A DNA stretch of 64,000 nucleotides from Lepidurus packardi (GCA_023053545.1 JAKZAN010000004.1:7068001-7132000), one strand, 5' to 3'; counted from the first letter of the stretch, positions 1 to 11,197 are shown. Translations and numbers: made by a program. The notes: generated by a model from the sequence alone, not told the origin.

Positions 1-102
1 TGTTTCATATTTGTCTGTCTAGTTTCTTTCCTAGCGTTATGTTCCTTGTCTTCGTTTAAGTAAAGGTAGAAAATAAACCATTTCGGCCGCTTTAAAGGAA
101 GC

Positions 103-3100
103 ATGACCAGTAGACGTAATAGTGCGATTAGTACAATCGCAGAAGTTAATTCTTGTGAAGAATCATTTCCGAAGAACCATGATTCTCCGGGCTGTGAGAA
201 TTATGCATTCGAAGACTCGGAGTCGATTTCCAGCTTTGTTCTTAATTTCCATGATTTTAATCTCAACGACATCAATAATTACGTGAATGAAGCCACCGCC
301 AAACGGCGAGCATCTACAGCCGTTGTGGAGGATGACGTCGTTTGCAACATCGCTACATTTCTTGGTGAAACCCTTGATCATGAGTCTGTGGAAATTACTG
401 CCAGCAAACAAGAGATCTTGTCACTAGAATTAAATGTGATAGAAAAAGAAAGTGACGTGACTGACAAGGCTTGTGCAACACCAGAAGAACCTCCTGAAAG
501 CAACCTGAGATTCATTCAATGGAAATTACGGCAATTCGTCCAGAGTTTTGGTTTCCGCCTTACAGCTCTCATCATTATTATGGGCGATATTTGCGTGGTT
601 ATCACGGATAACATTGTAACATTCCACGCTTGGTTTAACAATGTCAACAAGGATAATGCTATACATTTTGACATTTTGGATGCTACGCTTTCGCTGATTT
701 TCGTACTTGAACTTGGCATTCGAATTGCAGCTCTGGGCATCAAACCTTTCTTCAAAGTGTGGCAAAATGCCTTGGATACTGTGGTGGTGATGGCCTCCTT
801 TGTGCTCTCCATCGTCGATCTCGCGGTGGACGAAGACGTGTCTACCCTCCTGAAAATTCTTATTGTCTTCCGAGTGGTACGGATTGTGCGTATAGTCCGT
901 CTTTACACGGAAAAGAAAAGGCTTGAGAAAGCAGCTCGATATCTAGTCTCGCAAAATAAACGAAGGTTAGTGATGCACTAGACCTGTTTTTTTTCCTTCC
1001 TTTTCAAAGACAACTCTCGCTGCAGCTTTCGCATACAAGTTACAAGTTATCTCGTGAGATTTGTATATCCGGTTTTTGTTGCTTAGGTTTCAGCATGACG
1101 GGTTTGATTTGGATTTAACGTACGTGACAGACCGAGTGATTGCCATGAGCTTTCCATCATCTGGACAGATGTCCCTGTATAGAAATCCTATCAAGGTCAG
1201 TTCCTAATGAGCTCCTCCGCGAACGGCATATCTAAATAAGCTTCCCTATATATGCTTTCAAATATCCAAACATGTATAACGTTCATTATATAATACCTTT
1301 CTTAACATCCGTCTTTATATGATAGGAAGTGTCGCGCTTTTTTGAAACCAAGCATGGAGGACACTACAAAGTGTACAATCTTTGTAGCGAACGATCTTAC
1401 GATCCAAGCTTTTTCCAAGACCGAGTGGAGCGCTATCTTTTGGATGATCATAACGTACCCATGCTCAGGTACAGTTCGACAATGCTGTACTGTCACTCTA
1501 CACTGTACAGTATCCCAGCAATCATAAATCGATATGCGAATGTCTTGTTCTTAGTTTGTAATTTAACGTATTTCTTGATATTATATTAGTACTGTAACAT
1601 GTTGACTCGATCTAGATCTTGTATTTTCTTGGCTCAGGTTTCATTGTCCTCTCCTTGGCCTAACCCACCTTTTTATACTCGTTTTGACTGCAACGTTAAC
1701 ATTCGTTGGTACGGTCTCGACCTTCCATACCTGAATTACCAATAATCTCCCATCACCTTTCTAAAATATGCCACTCCCAACAGCATCTTTACAAGCTTTA
1801 GTAAGAAAGTGCTTCTAACATACGTTGTGTACTTTAATGTTAAATATTATATTCCAATAACACAATGCTTTTATTGGCTAAAATGTACAATACCAGGTAT
1901 TACAATAAATTAGTGGTGTATTGTCTTCTAATTCTATGTATTTCAATTTGTATTTATATTTTTAGCGAGATGATTTCTTTCTGCCAAAGCGTCCGTAATT
2001 GGCTAGAAAGTCACCCACGTAACGTTGTGGCCGTTCATTGCAAAGGTGGCAAAGGACGTACCGGGACCATGATTTGTATATGGCTTGTAGAAGCGGGACT
2101 TTTTCCACGCGCTGCAGATAGTTTGGATTACTTTGGAGCTCGCCGAACAGACTTACGCGCTGGTCGACGCTTCCAAGGAGTAGAGACGCCCAGTCAGGTG
2201 AATTTACGTTTCAGTTTTTAAGACCTGACTTCATAATTTTCTTTACATCAAACATTAATCAATAGAGTCGTTATGTGGGCTACTACGAGCGCATTAAAAT
2301 TAACCAAGGGATGATTCGGTCTGACCAACCGTTGAGACTAGTCAGACTACGGTTATCGGGCCTGCAAAGTATAGGGAAAGGAGATGGGAAAGATTTTCGG
2401 TTTAATCTTAACCTAGGCCGGGATCCTCCGTGCTTCTTTGTCGACTTTAGCAATAATTTGAACTGTCAGGTAGGTTTTCGAAAGTTTCGTGACGTAAAGC
2501 TCCCGCATAGCTTAGTTTAACTACGGCATGATGCATGTGTAACGCAGAAAAACTTCTACATAAAAACTGTAGTACGTTTCTGTTGAAGTTATCGACAGTA
2601 ATGTAGTTATGCAAATACCGAAGGTATGATAGCTTCCCTTTTCTCACTTGTGACTTCACTAATTTACAAAATGTAATTATTTTTTTACTCATGTTAAGAA
2701 ACGCAAATTCGCAAGGTTGGAAACTGTCGTACCCTATGTATTATTTTTAGTGATTTTAATAGAAAAAAATTGCATACACATTTAATATGTGGTTAAAAAG
2801 TTATTTAAGCAATGCACGTTCCTACACACACCATATAAAACACGTGCGCCTCTTGCGGTAGCTAGGGTGTAACAAGCTAAGCTATACGGGCACTTTAATA
2901 GTTTCCAGTTAATAAAAATTGATGTGATGTTTAGACGTTTTACGTGGTAGAAAATGACACATTGGAAGTTGTGATCTTATCTTGTCCAATTTTGAACGGA
3001 GATACTCGACTGGTCTTCCATTGCAATTCGGTAAGTAAGGTAAGGCAGTAGTAAACATGTATAAAACTATTTATAGATATTCCTTGTTCTTGAGGACATG

Positions 3101-3358
3101 CACAGGATAATTTAACGCATTGTTGTTGTTTCTTTGCGTCTTTTTATATAGAAGTTGGTGCCAAAAGGGTACGAAAATGCTGCATTTTATCTATGGTTTC
3201 ATACAGCCATGGTCAGCCATTGCTACTTGACATTCAAGAGAGAAGAGCTCGACAATCCTCATAAAGCTAAGACGTGGAGGGTTTTTAGTCCAAAATTCGG
3301 TCTCGAGCTTTTCTTCCAGGAAGCTGTCTCTGACATACCCGAAATTTCCTATCTTTAA
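103..3358 (+). CDS. Voltage-sensor-containing phosphatase (VSP/TPTE family), 7 exons, 617 aa
   Basis: Membrane phosphatase in which an ion-channel-type voltage sensor controls a PTEN-like phosphoinositide phosphatase. Exons seen: 103-965, 1087-1195, 1326-1468, 1966-2197, 2266-2469, 2935-3030, 3152-3358; all introns are GT-AG and the sum is 1854 nt. Exon 1 holds an acidic N-terminus and segments S1-S4 (S1 from about residue 152). S4 carries arginines at about 257, 260, 263 and 266 in R-x-x-R spacing. A basic linker (SQNKRR) follows. The phosphatase P-loop is [10 protein letters not shown] (Cys near residue 397); its second Gly is the VSP form, where PTEN has Ala. The tail reads as a C2 domain ([29 protein letters not shown]). 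ATG 103 is the first in frame. Length is close to Ciona VSP (576 aa). The family call is firm; whether this is an orthologue of vertebrate TPTE is inferred. Confidence 0.93.
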
Positions 3359-3851
3359 TGAGTTTGGCAATCAAGGGGGCATTCCAGAAATGAAAGGAGA
3401 AAACCATGGTCTTTCTTTTCCTTCTTTTGCTCTGTAATCTGTACCATGCTTGACTGCGTGGAAAAGGGTGGAGTTTGTTACAAGTGGCCATTAGTTCTAG
3501 TCGTGTAATTCGAGGTAACCTCTAGTGTTACTAAAAGCACATTCTTTTGTGCATTTTGCTGTAATTGCGGCTTAAAAAGGCATTTATTTTTCAGCTCTTG
3601 AGTTTTGCAACAATATTTTCTTTATCATGATACGATTATCCTGTTTTACGCCAAACATGAAAGACGAATACTAATTTTCTATGTCACAGTCTTGTATTTT
3701 TTTAAGGAAAGTCATTCAAAAGCTAACCGCACATAACAAAAATAAGGTGCTCTTAAAGCTCGTACTGGAAAAATAGTAATAGTGTCATCATATTGGTGAC
3801 TCAGTTTCGAAAAAAAGGATATATTCTTGATTTTATTTAACTTAAAATGCT
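3359..3851. other. Convergent spacer between the VSP gene and cuticle gene 1
   Basis: AT-rich DNA carrying the 3' ends of two convergent genes. I see no further coding exon, RNA gene or repeat. Confidence 0.5.
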
Positions 3852-4324
3852 TTAATATTTGCTGTAGCCATAGGTGGGGGTCTCGGCTGACTGGCGAACG
3901 TATTTGCTATAACCAGGTCCTTTCTCGCTTACCTACATCAACAATTCCAAATCCGAATGATTAGAAGCAAGTTTACGAGCTTAGGGGAAAATCTTAGAAC
4001 ACTTACGGAATATTCGTAGTGTTTAGGGTTTTGGTAAACTTGGACATCAGCGTATCCATTGTATTGGTATGCGCTTTTCTTGTAGCCGCCATCGTATCCA
4101 TAACCTGCAGGTTTAGCATAACGAGGATAACCTACAGATGCGTATCCAGCTCCAACATGGTCGTATCCGTAAGGAGCACTGTTGTAAATCTCAACTGCAC
4201 TTGCAATGGCCAAAAATGCCAACAATGCCAAAATCTTTTAAATAAGAAAGTAAATATAGTAAATAGATTTTAAGGTTTCAAAAATGATTATTTATTTTAT
4301 TTTATTTACCTGCTTGGATGCCAT
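3852..4324 (-). CDS. Cuticle-type secreted Gly/Tyr-rich protein 1, 3 exons, 107 aa
   Basis: Exons 4310-4324 (MASKQ), 4007-4234 and 3852-3932 give 324 nt with a TAA stop. The tiny first exon cuts the signal peptide (ILALLAFLAIASA), a layout common in arthropod cuticular protein genes. The mature part has Gly/Tyr-rich repeats (PAGYGYDGGYKK), then the family core DVQVYQNPKHYEYS and a tail ending in GYSKY. The core DV(K/Q)VYQNPKHYE is shared with the five intact genes downstream, so this is the most diverged member of the cluster. I see no Rebers-Riddiford chitin-binding consensus; the cuticle assignment rests on composition, signal peptide and gene structure and is an inference. A TATA box lies about 105 bp upstream. 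Confidence 0.82.
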
Positions 4325-4429
4325 GGCTAAAATTCGTTGGTTTTGGTATCCGTGTGAGTGATAAAGTTGAAGTTTAGGCGTAAGGATTCAAATCCAGAGT
4401 GTTCGATTTTTAGAAGAGAGTTGAAGCCC

Positions 4430-4436
4430 TTATATA
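4430..4436 (-). promoter_or_regulatory. TATA box of cuticle gene 1
   Basis: TATATAAG on the minus strand, about 105 bp upstream of the start codon at 4324. The GACGTGAC element found at most other genes of the cluster is not seen here. Confidence 0.6.
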
Positions 4437-4439
4437 CTC

Positions 4440-5850
4440 TACCACGCCCTTATACTTGCCTGATTCTTGGTCACATTTGACGGCGTCTGCAGAGAGTGAA
4501 ATTTCAAGTTTTTTTTTTCCAAAAATTTCACTGCGTCGAAGTACTATCATGGGCTTCTAAGCTTTTTTTGGGTTAGAATCGAGTGTATGTGTCATGGTTT
4601 GGGTGGCCCTACCCTATTGTCGTGCTCTCTGAACCAAATAATATAAAAAAACTTAAGATAAAGGCAACAGAATGCCAGGAGAAAATGCCAGGAGTTGTAT
4701 AAATACTGTTACACAGTGGAAAACTTTAAGTAGCGAGAAACTGGACTTTTTATAAATGCTTTACTTTTTTTTCCTGGCAAATTTGTTCCATAATTTTTTT
4801 TGTTAAATACTTTTTTCTTTTATGAGTCCAAGTTTTCTGGTTGACGAAACTCTGAATAGATGAACACAATAGATGTGCTAACTAACTATGGAGTTGTGCA
4901 GGCCATTAAATCCCTTCACCCTGACACAAATTGTCATCCAAGCGCTGCACTTTTACATGAGTTAACCTTTTGTCAATTATAAGAAAAGATAGTTTTCAAA
5001 CTTTATGGACAATTCACGACTAAGATATGCATGAGCTATAACAAGTCTGTCTTTGAGACAAACTAACAAACTTGCTTTTTAAACCAGTTTGAATTCAAGT
5101 AAGTATCAAGCAATAAAACCAAACTTCTTGGTTTCGTACAATAACTGCAAAAACAACGACTCTATAAGAATACTCTCACTTTCAGCCATGCTTGGTACGC
5201 TATATGGTACAGAACGTATGGTACGCTCTGTGGAATGCACTTCCTACTTTGTTTGCTAATTTTTATGTACATAGCTGGTCTTCGTTTTTATTTTGTCGAG
5301 AAAATAAGAGTAAATGGGAAATGGAAAGTGTTCTTATTACTTCGTTTGTTTTCGGCGGCGCCAAGTTGGTGAACGTCGTTGATACGGAACCACATTTTGA
5401 ACCTTGGTAGCCACTTTCTCGCCCAGAAAGTGACAACCACTTCGGCAGTTATTCGTTTTTTACTTTGTGGGAACTGGATTCAGCAGAATCTTTTTATGTT
5501 TGGTAATGAAAAAAGGCTCCATTGACCGAGAAAAGACCCGCACTTGGTCTTTTTGGAAATCGTCCTTGAGTATCCATCATTTCCGTGTTATTTTCTAGAA
5601 AGTGGTTGACAAATGAAACAGGAACGGCACCAAAATTAGAATAAAAGAACACAAAAAATAGCAAAGAAGTCTTTGTTAAGAGTGTAAGAAATGTAGGTTA
5701 ATGATTTGCAGCAGTTATTTTTCATAGCTTTTATTGAAAATGTTTACATGTACAAGAGTGTTCATAGAAGAATTTAGGATATGGTCAACACAGCTTCGAA
5801 GTGTGGTATTTTTTTCTTCGTGGCTATCCGTGTCTTTCTGCGATCCACAT
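4440..5850. other. Spacer upstream of cuticle gene 1, no gene seen
   Basis: AT-rich, with short open frames on both strands that lack splice logic or recognisable motifs. It holds one copy of the recurrent TAGAAAGTGGTT word (5596-5607) and a related AGAAAGTGACAACCAC near 5425. Confidence 0.5.
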
Positions 5851-5853
5851 GTT

Positions 5854-5912
5854 TTAATACTTGCTGTATCCGCCGTAGTAGTCATAAGGAGTATCAGCTT
5901 GTTGGTGGTGGT
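5854..5912 (-). pseudogene. Orphan terminal exon of a cuticle gene
   Basis: On the minus strand this reads HHQQADTPYDYYGGYSKY and stop, the C-terminal end of the cuticle family. No splice acceptor, middle exon or promoter follows. At about 5910 the DNA switches abruptly to a stretch that is identical to 10503 onward (the 3' flank of cuticle gene 4). It is therefore a remnant at the edge of the tandem array, best explained by unequal crossing-over or deletion. Confidence 0.8.
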
Positions 5913-6013
5913 AGTTATACATTTACAGCAGACATAGAAGTAAGTTAAAAAAAAAGAAGCGTTGACATTGGATCAAAGCTTTAGTATTATTTTCGTTGGG
6001 TATAATCTTTCTC

Positions 6014-6519
6014 TTAATAGTGTTTGCTGTATCCGCCGTAGTAGCCGTAAGGAGTATCAGCTTGTTGGTGATGGTAGCGGGAGAATCCTTTGCCCTTTTC
6101 TACAACCTAGATTCGTGCATAATTAAAAAGTTACTCTTTTGCTGTTTCAATATTTCGAGGATTTTACGTCGAATTCGTAGTGTTTCGGGTTTTGGTAGAC
6201 CTTAACGTCGGCAACGCTGTCAGCGTAGTATCCATGACCATATCCGTGACCATATCTAGATAAGTTACATGAATTATAGATTTGTTGACTTGGTAAACAA
6301 TCTCAGATTTGTGTACCCTCCATGCCCATATGCACCGTAGACTGGACCAGCAGCGTACCCGTAACCATACGGAGCAGCAGCGTATCCGTATCCGGATGGT
6401 ACAGCTTGAGCGCAGACTACGGCAGCAGCCAAAGCAATGACGATAAGGGCCTGTTAAAATAATCCAATTTTATTTACAAATTGACTTTAGAATAGCTCCA
6501 AACTTACCATACGAGCCAT
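6014..6519 (-). CDS. Cuticle-type protein 2 (unit A, MARM type), 4 exons, 108 aa
   Basis: Exons 6508-6519 (MARM), 6317-6450, 6168-6255 and 6014-6106 sum to 327 nt, all with GT-AG introns. The product has a signal peptide (ALIVIALAAAVVCAQA), a Gly/Tyr/His-rich stretch with GYGHGYGHGYY, the core DVKVYQNPKHYEFDV, and a tail HHQQADTPYGYYGGYSKHY. It is probably a secreted structural cuticle protein. It is nearly identical to cuticle gene 6 (15357-15863) over exon 2. Its last exon and 3' flank look identical to those of gene 4 (10604-11097). The 3' flank is cut short by the junction near 5910. Confidence 0.88.
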
Positions 6520-6618
6520 GTTTAATGAATGGTTTGTTTGGTGGGGTGTTGGAATGGTTGAAGTTACTATTGCAAGAGTAGATTGGACTCTGGTTGATAA
6601 GCTAGGCTCAGTGACTAG

Positions 6619-6696
6619 CTTTTATACAGAGAGCAGCGGATTTACTGTTAGGGAAAATTTCTAATTTAAGAAGGTAGACGTGACAGTATGTTGCAA
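6619..6696 (-). promoter_or_regulatory. Promoter of cuticle gene 2
   Basis: TATAAAAG at 6619-6626 lies 100 bp upstream of the start codon. As printed on the plus strand, the shared word GACGTGACAGTATGTTGCAA occupies 6677-6696, about 51 bp further upstream. Confidence 0.65.
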
Positions 6697-7543
6697 TGTG
6701 GCCTTCGTTAACTCCTTTGTACAACTTCGTACTACACCCCAACAACAGCATAGTTGAAGTTGGTGTTGACAACACGACCCAGTGAACTAATAAATAAAAA
6801 TACGTAGCTATGCAGCGTTTAATCTGTTATAGCATATGAGCATTAATTTTTTAAGCATTAGTTTTATTCAAGCATAGTATTTATTGTTCATCCTATTTCC
6901 TTTTTCTTTAAATTTTTCTATATTGTAGGCTCTCATTAGTGACCAGTTATTTTGCATGTTTAGAATATATTTTTACTTGCGTCCGATATAAAATCTTTGA
7001 AAATTCTTCTTGTATTATTAGTTTTGCCTTATTTGTTAGTGCTCTTTGTTGTCATCAAGAAAGCGCTGTTAATATTAGAAAAGTTATTAGAAAAATTGCG
7101 TAAAATAGGGGCAAATATTATCCCCAGTGCTGTCAAAATTTGATAACTAACCATTGCAACAGTGCTCAAGTTTACCAAGCCAATAAACCTTATTTTTTTC
7201 TCATACCATCAACACTTAGCCTACACTTGGCAAAGAAGATTTTTCTTGGGCTCATTTTTTAATTTCTGTGCAATTTCGTCCTGCCCCGGGTCGAACTCAT
7301 TTGTAGAAACAGTTCACCAGCGTGACATTGAAAATAGAAAGAACTCCTTGAGGATATATCTTACCATAAAATTGATACAATTCAAATGGAAGAACGTTAA
7401 GTTAGGTTTTTGTATTTTTTCTTTGAAAATTTATTTTTACAAAAATATTGTAGTACAAATTTGTAGAATTCAGTGTTTGAACATATTTAAAAGACAATCA
7501 ATATTAGTTTCATTAGACCATCTTTTTGCTCCCTTCAAAGCTT

Positions 7544-8019
7544 TTAATATTTGCTGTAGTCGCCCTGGTGACCGTAAGGAGTATCGGCTTGCTGGTGGTG
7601 ATGACGGACGAAAGATTTGCCTTTTTCAACCACCTAAAATGGAGAAAAATTTAATCGAATATTTCGAATTACGGCTCATTAAGGAGAAAAACTCACGTCG
7701 AATTCGTAGTGTTTGGGGTTCTGATACACCTTAACATTAGCGACACTGTCAGCATAGTATCCATGGCCGTTTCTACATTAGTAAATTGATGTTTAAGGAC
7801 ACGTTTTGTCTCAATTACGAACTACACGTTATATTACCCTCCATGTCCGTGACCACCATAAGCAGGAAGGGAAGTGTATCCGTTTGGAACGGCTTGGGCG
7901 CAAAGGATGGCAGCAGCCAAAGCGATGAAGATAATAGCCTGTCGAGACAAATGGCGACTTAGTATTAAATACTAATTGATTTGTAAGTGTAAAGCTTTTT
8001 TACTTACTGTACGAGACAT
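7544..8019 (-). CDS. Cuticle-type protein 3 (unit A, MSRT type), 4 exons, 92 aa
   Basis: Exons 8008-8019 (MSRT), 7838-7938, 7697-7772 and 7544-7633 sum to 279 nt. Signal peptide AIIFIALAAAILCAQA, a short Gly/His region (GGHGHGG), the core ANVKVYQNPKHYEFDV, and a tail HHHQQADTPYGHQGDYSKY. It is a shorter paralogue of gene 2 with fewer GYG repeats, and it uses the same exon phases. It is intact here; its copy in unit B is broken. The function as a cuticle protein is inferred from the family pattern. Confidence 0.87.
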
Positions 8020-8120
8020 GTTAATGGAAAGTTTTATTTGGTGGTACTGCGCGAGCAGAGGAAGTTGCAATTGCGAGAGTTGTTGGGACTCTGGTTGACA
8101 ATTCTGGGCTCGGGGTCCAG

Positions 8121-8190
8121 CTTTTATACTGATTGCCGGACACTTTCAGGAATGCTTTCTAATGGAAAAGTTGACGTGACTGTGTTGCAG
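8121..8190 (-). promoter_or_regulatory. Promoter of cuticle gene 3
   Basis: TATAAAAG at 8121-8128 and the shared word GACGTGACTGTGTTGCAG at 8173-8190, 45 bp upstream of the TATA box. Confidence 0.62.
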
Positions 8191-8269
8191 CGCACCCTTT
8201 GTCAAGTCCTTTGTTACACCTCCTTAAGAGCAAACAATAAAATTAGTCTAAGTAGGAGAGATTGATAGC

Positions 8270-8860
8270 TTAACCAGCTGAACTGACGGAAACAAAATCT
8301 AGGCTATTATACGGTTATATCTGCACTACAAAATGAACATTACTACAAAACACAATTAACATTTTTAAAAAAGTTTTTATTTTATTTTTTTGTTATAACA
8401 AAAACTATAGTTTTCAATATTAACGGGCTTTCTGAAGCTATCCAAGTATCAGACAGTTAAAAATATATCTAGTATAATAATAATAATTGGTATTTTTGTA
8501 TTTTTTCGATTGTTACGATTCTTTTTTATACTAGTGGACAACTTCCGTATTAAATTGTGCATCCTGTGCTAATTATATTCCCAAGAAAATTATTGTATTA
8601 CTTTCTCTTTCCGCTGTACCTAAACTTGAAAAGCTTTCTTGGTACTCGTTCTTTATCATTATACGTTATTCCGTGCCAGACGGAATCAAAACATTTGTAG
8701 AAAGTGCCGTACATGAAGAGAAAAGATGTTCTTTCATACATGGAAGTTAATTTTTTCCACTACATATCGTTACTTAACATTCGATGTTTTGTATGATTGA
8801 AAGACATACGTAGATAGGAAAAATCTTTGACATTTAAAAGTCGAAACTTTTTATTTTCAA
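8270..8860. other. Spacer upstream of cuticle gene 3
   Basis: AT-rich DNA homologous to 12360-12870 of unit B. It holds a copy of the recurrent word (TTTGTAGAAAGTG, near 8695). No gene seen. Confidence 0.5.
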
Positions 8861-8861
8861 G

Positions 8862-8921
8862 TTAGACCGGGAAGCGAAAGAAGAGTACGTGCTCAAAGTA
8901 TCGGCCGTAGACGAATCCTGA
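8862..8921 (+). pseudogene. Isolated cadherin-repeat exon fragment
   Basis: After a polypyrimidine-AG acceptor-like site (TTTTCAAG), the plus strand reads LDREAKEEYVLKVSAVDE then stop. This matches the LDRE...Y.L.V.A.D signature of a cadherin repeat. No neighbouring cadherin exons are visible, so it looks like a stray copy of one exon piece. Short length limits certainty. Confidence 0.55.
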
Positions 8922-9290
8922 AAAATATTTCCATGCTTGTCGCCCTTCATTAGCATATCGCTAATTTATTACTCATTGAAAAAAATGTGTATTTATTATG
9001 CACTACCTGTTAGCAAGCTCAAGATGACAGTAAAATAATTTGTCCATTAAATGCACTAGTTTTCTCAAAAAGTTGTTCCGAAATTTTCCATGCTATTTGT
9101 CTATACCGAGCTAAGGTATACGGGAGCTTGAAACCAAAGTTTTAATTTTTTAAACGAATTTTAACAGTTTAACCCTAAGATTTCTTTGGGTTAAAAAAAA
9201 ACTTTAGCCCTCGTACACCTACCAACGGAGTTACGAACCCCTTGGAAAGACCTGTCTTAAGTGAATGAAAAGTATGAAAATGAAACTGTC

Positions 9291-9640
9291 CTATGCGAAT
9301 GTAGCGCTTGCAGTAGCCGAACTCATTAGAACTAATTCTATCCATTTCGAGTAGTTGTCCACCAATATTTCAAACATTCGATTCAGAATTGGTCCCGCAA
9401 AATCCGCATAAAGCCGGACACAGGGCTTCTCTGTTTTGGGCCACGACCTGCCTTTGAGTAATGCTGGTGAGTAAAGCTGAAATCTCTTGGCAGGCCGTGC
9501 AATTTTTTTTATCATAATTTCAATGTTCGCATCTAAACGTGGCCACCAAACATAATGTCGTGCTAAACGTGTCATGAACTCTTGGCTTCCGTCGAATTTT
9601 TCAAATTGGGTTTTTAGGTTCGCCAATGTAAGAAAATCCT
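9291..9640 (-). mobile_element. Old Ty3/Gypsy integrase remnant
   Basis: Minus-strand sequence resembling the zinc-binding and early core region of a Gypsy integrase (RLARHYVWWPRLD; DNYSKWIE). It has no LTRs and no other parts, and it is clearly broken. It differs from the young Gypsy element at 24.3-34.8 kb. It lies inside the unit A spacer and is absent from the equivalent place in unit B, so it either arrived after the duplication or was lost from unit B. Confidence 0.7.
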
Positions 9641-9739
9641 CGTCGCCACTGTTATGTCTGGGTTGAACTTGTACTATGGTAGCTAACCAGTGAGCTGTTA
9701 GGTCAGACACCGACTGTGTTAGTCTCGTCATAAACATAA

Positions 9740-10502
9740 CAACGTGTCAATCTAACAAACAATGTACAGAACGTGCTGCATTTCCGATGTATCGCTTTCG
9801 TAACCTTCGTTGAATACCCGCGATAGTATAGTCGGTTTAAAAGAAAATTATGTTTTTCCAGAAAATAATGCAAATAATTAATGCTCAATTTGAGTTTTCT
9901 ATACTTTTTAATTGCTGAGATATAAGCAAATGGTAGATCATTCAAAGTCATGTGTAGAAAGCGGTTTTCCCACGTTCAGCATAAGCACCTTCAAATCACG
10001 AAACCTGATTTATCTCACATGTAAACCGTTATGTAAGGTTTTCCATATTTTATTTAATTAAAAAACTACATATAGAAAAGTATGTTCGAGAGAAAGCTGA
10101 ACTGTAGCCACCGTAGCAGAAATAAGGATTTATATGAAAGAGAAAAAATAAAACTGTGAAAATATTAACTTCTAAGTTGGTTGAGTTCCTTGTTTAAAAA
10201 AAAAACACACGAAGAAAACGATTTTCTTTATTTTATGTAAGTTTAACAAGTCACTGCTTCAGACCGATAATTCGCGGACCATTGTTCTCGTATCTAGTCA
10301 TTTTCCAATTTTCTTTCCGCTTGGTTTATTAATACCATATATACTTCCGTGCTAGTCATTGTCAAATTTACCTGTACAAATTGATCCACCCACACAACAA
10401 ACACGGTGTAAAAAGCTCCTAAACCATATTAATATGGTCATGGATTTACTTATTCTATATATAGGACGTTATTTCAGTTTTCACTTACAGTTTTTTATTC
10501 AA
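9740..10502. other. Unit A / unit B boundary spacer
   Basis: AT-rich DNA. 9770-9960 matches 14330-14690, and 10145-10500 matches 14935-15282. A polyadenylation signal for cuticle gene 4 (AATAAA, minus strand) is near 10494. No gene seen. Confidence 0.5.
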
Positions 10503-10603
10503 AGTTATACATTTACAGCAGACATAGAAGTAAGTTAAAAAAAAAGAAGCGTTGACATTGGATCAAAGCTTTAGTATTATTTTCGTTGGGTATAATCTTT
10601 CTC

Positions 10604-11097
10604 TTAATAGTGTTTGCTGTATCCGCCGTAGTAGCCGTAAGGAGTATCAGCTTGTTGGTGATGGTAGCGGGAGAATCCTTTGCCCTTTTCTACAACCTAG
10701 ATTCGTGCATAATTAAAAAGTTACTCTTTTGCTGTTTCAATATTTCGAGGATTTTACGTCGAATTCGTAGTGTTTCGGGTTTTGGTAGACCTTAACGTCG
10801 GCAACGCTGTCAGCATAGTATCCATGACTATATCTAGAAAGGTTACATGAATTACAAATTTGTTGATTTAGTAACCTATATCCGATTTGTGTACCCTCCA
10901 TGTCCGTATGCACCATAGACTGGAATAGCAGCGTACCCGTAGCCGTACGGAGCAGCAGCATATCCGTATCCGGATGGTACAGCTTGAGCGCAAAGTACGG
11001 CGGCAGCCAACGCAATGAAGATAAAAGCCTATTAAAATAATATAATTTTATTCACCAATTGACTTTGGAATAGCTTCAAACTTACCATACGAGCCAT
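10604..11097 (-). CDS. Cuticle-type protein 4 (unit B, MARM type), 4 exons, 104 aa
   Basis: Exons 11086-11097, 10895-11028, 10758-10833 and 10604-10696 sum to 315 nt. Signal peptide AFIFIALAAAVLCAQA, repeats GYGYAAIPVYGAYGHGG, core DVKVYQNPKHYEFDV, tail GYYGGYSKHY. Exon 3 is 12 nt shorter than in genes 2, 6 and 7, so one GHG-Y repeat is missing. The sequence is a mosaic: the last exon and 3' flank match gene 2, while exon 2 shares the variants of gene 7 (CAAAGTACGGCGGCAGCCAA; CGCAATGAAGATAA). Confidence 0.87.
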
Positions 11098-11197
11098 GTT
11101 TAATGGATGGTTTGTTTTGGGGTGGTATTGGAGAGGTTCAAGTTGCTACTGCAAGAGTAGATTGGACACTGGTTGATAAGCTGGGCTCGGTGACCAG

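Larger units (their letters stand above)
5909..10502 (-). repeat. Tandem array unit A (about 4.6 kb)
   Basis: Unit A starts at the junction with the orphan exon. It matches unit B (10503 onward) at an offset of about 4590 bp: the first 300 bp (5909-6230 against 10503-10820) look almost identical by eye. Other matches are 6600-6840 with 11190-11400, 7820-8840 with 11930-12865, and 9770-9960 with 14330-14690. Each unit carries two cuticle genes, one starting MARM and one starting MSRT or MARA. Boundaries are approximate. Confidence 0.8.

Noticed and set aside
5192-5410. 72-codon open frame on the plus strand
   Set aside because: Low-complexity composition, no signal or homology seen.
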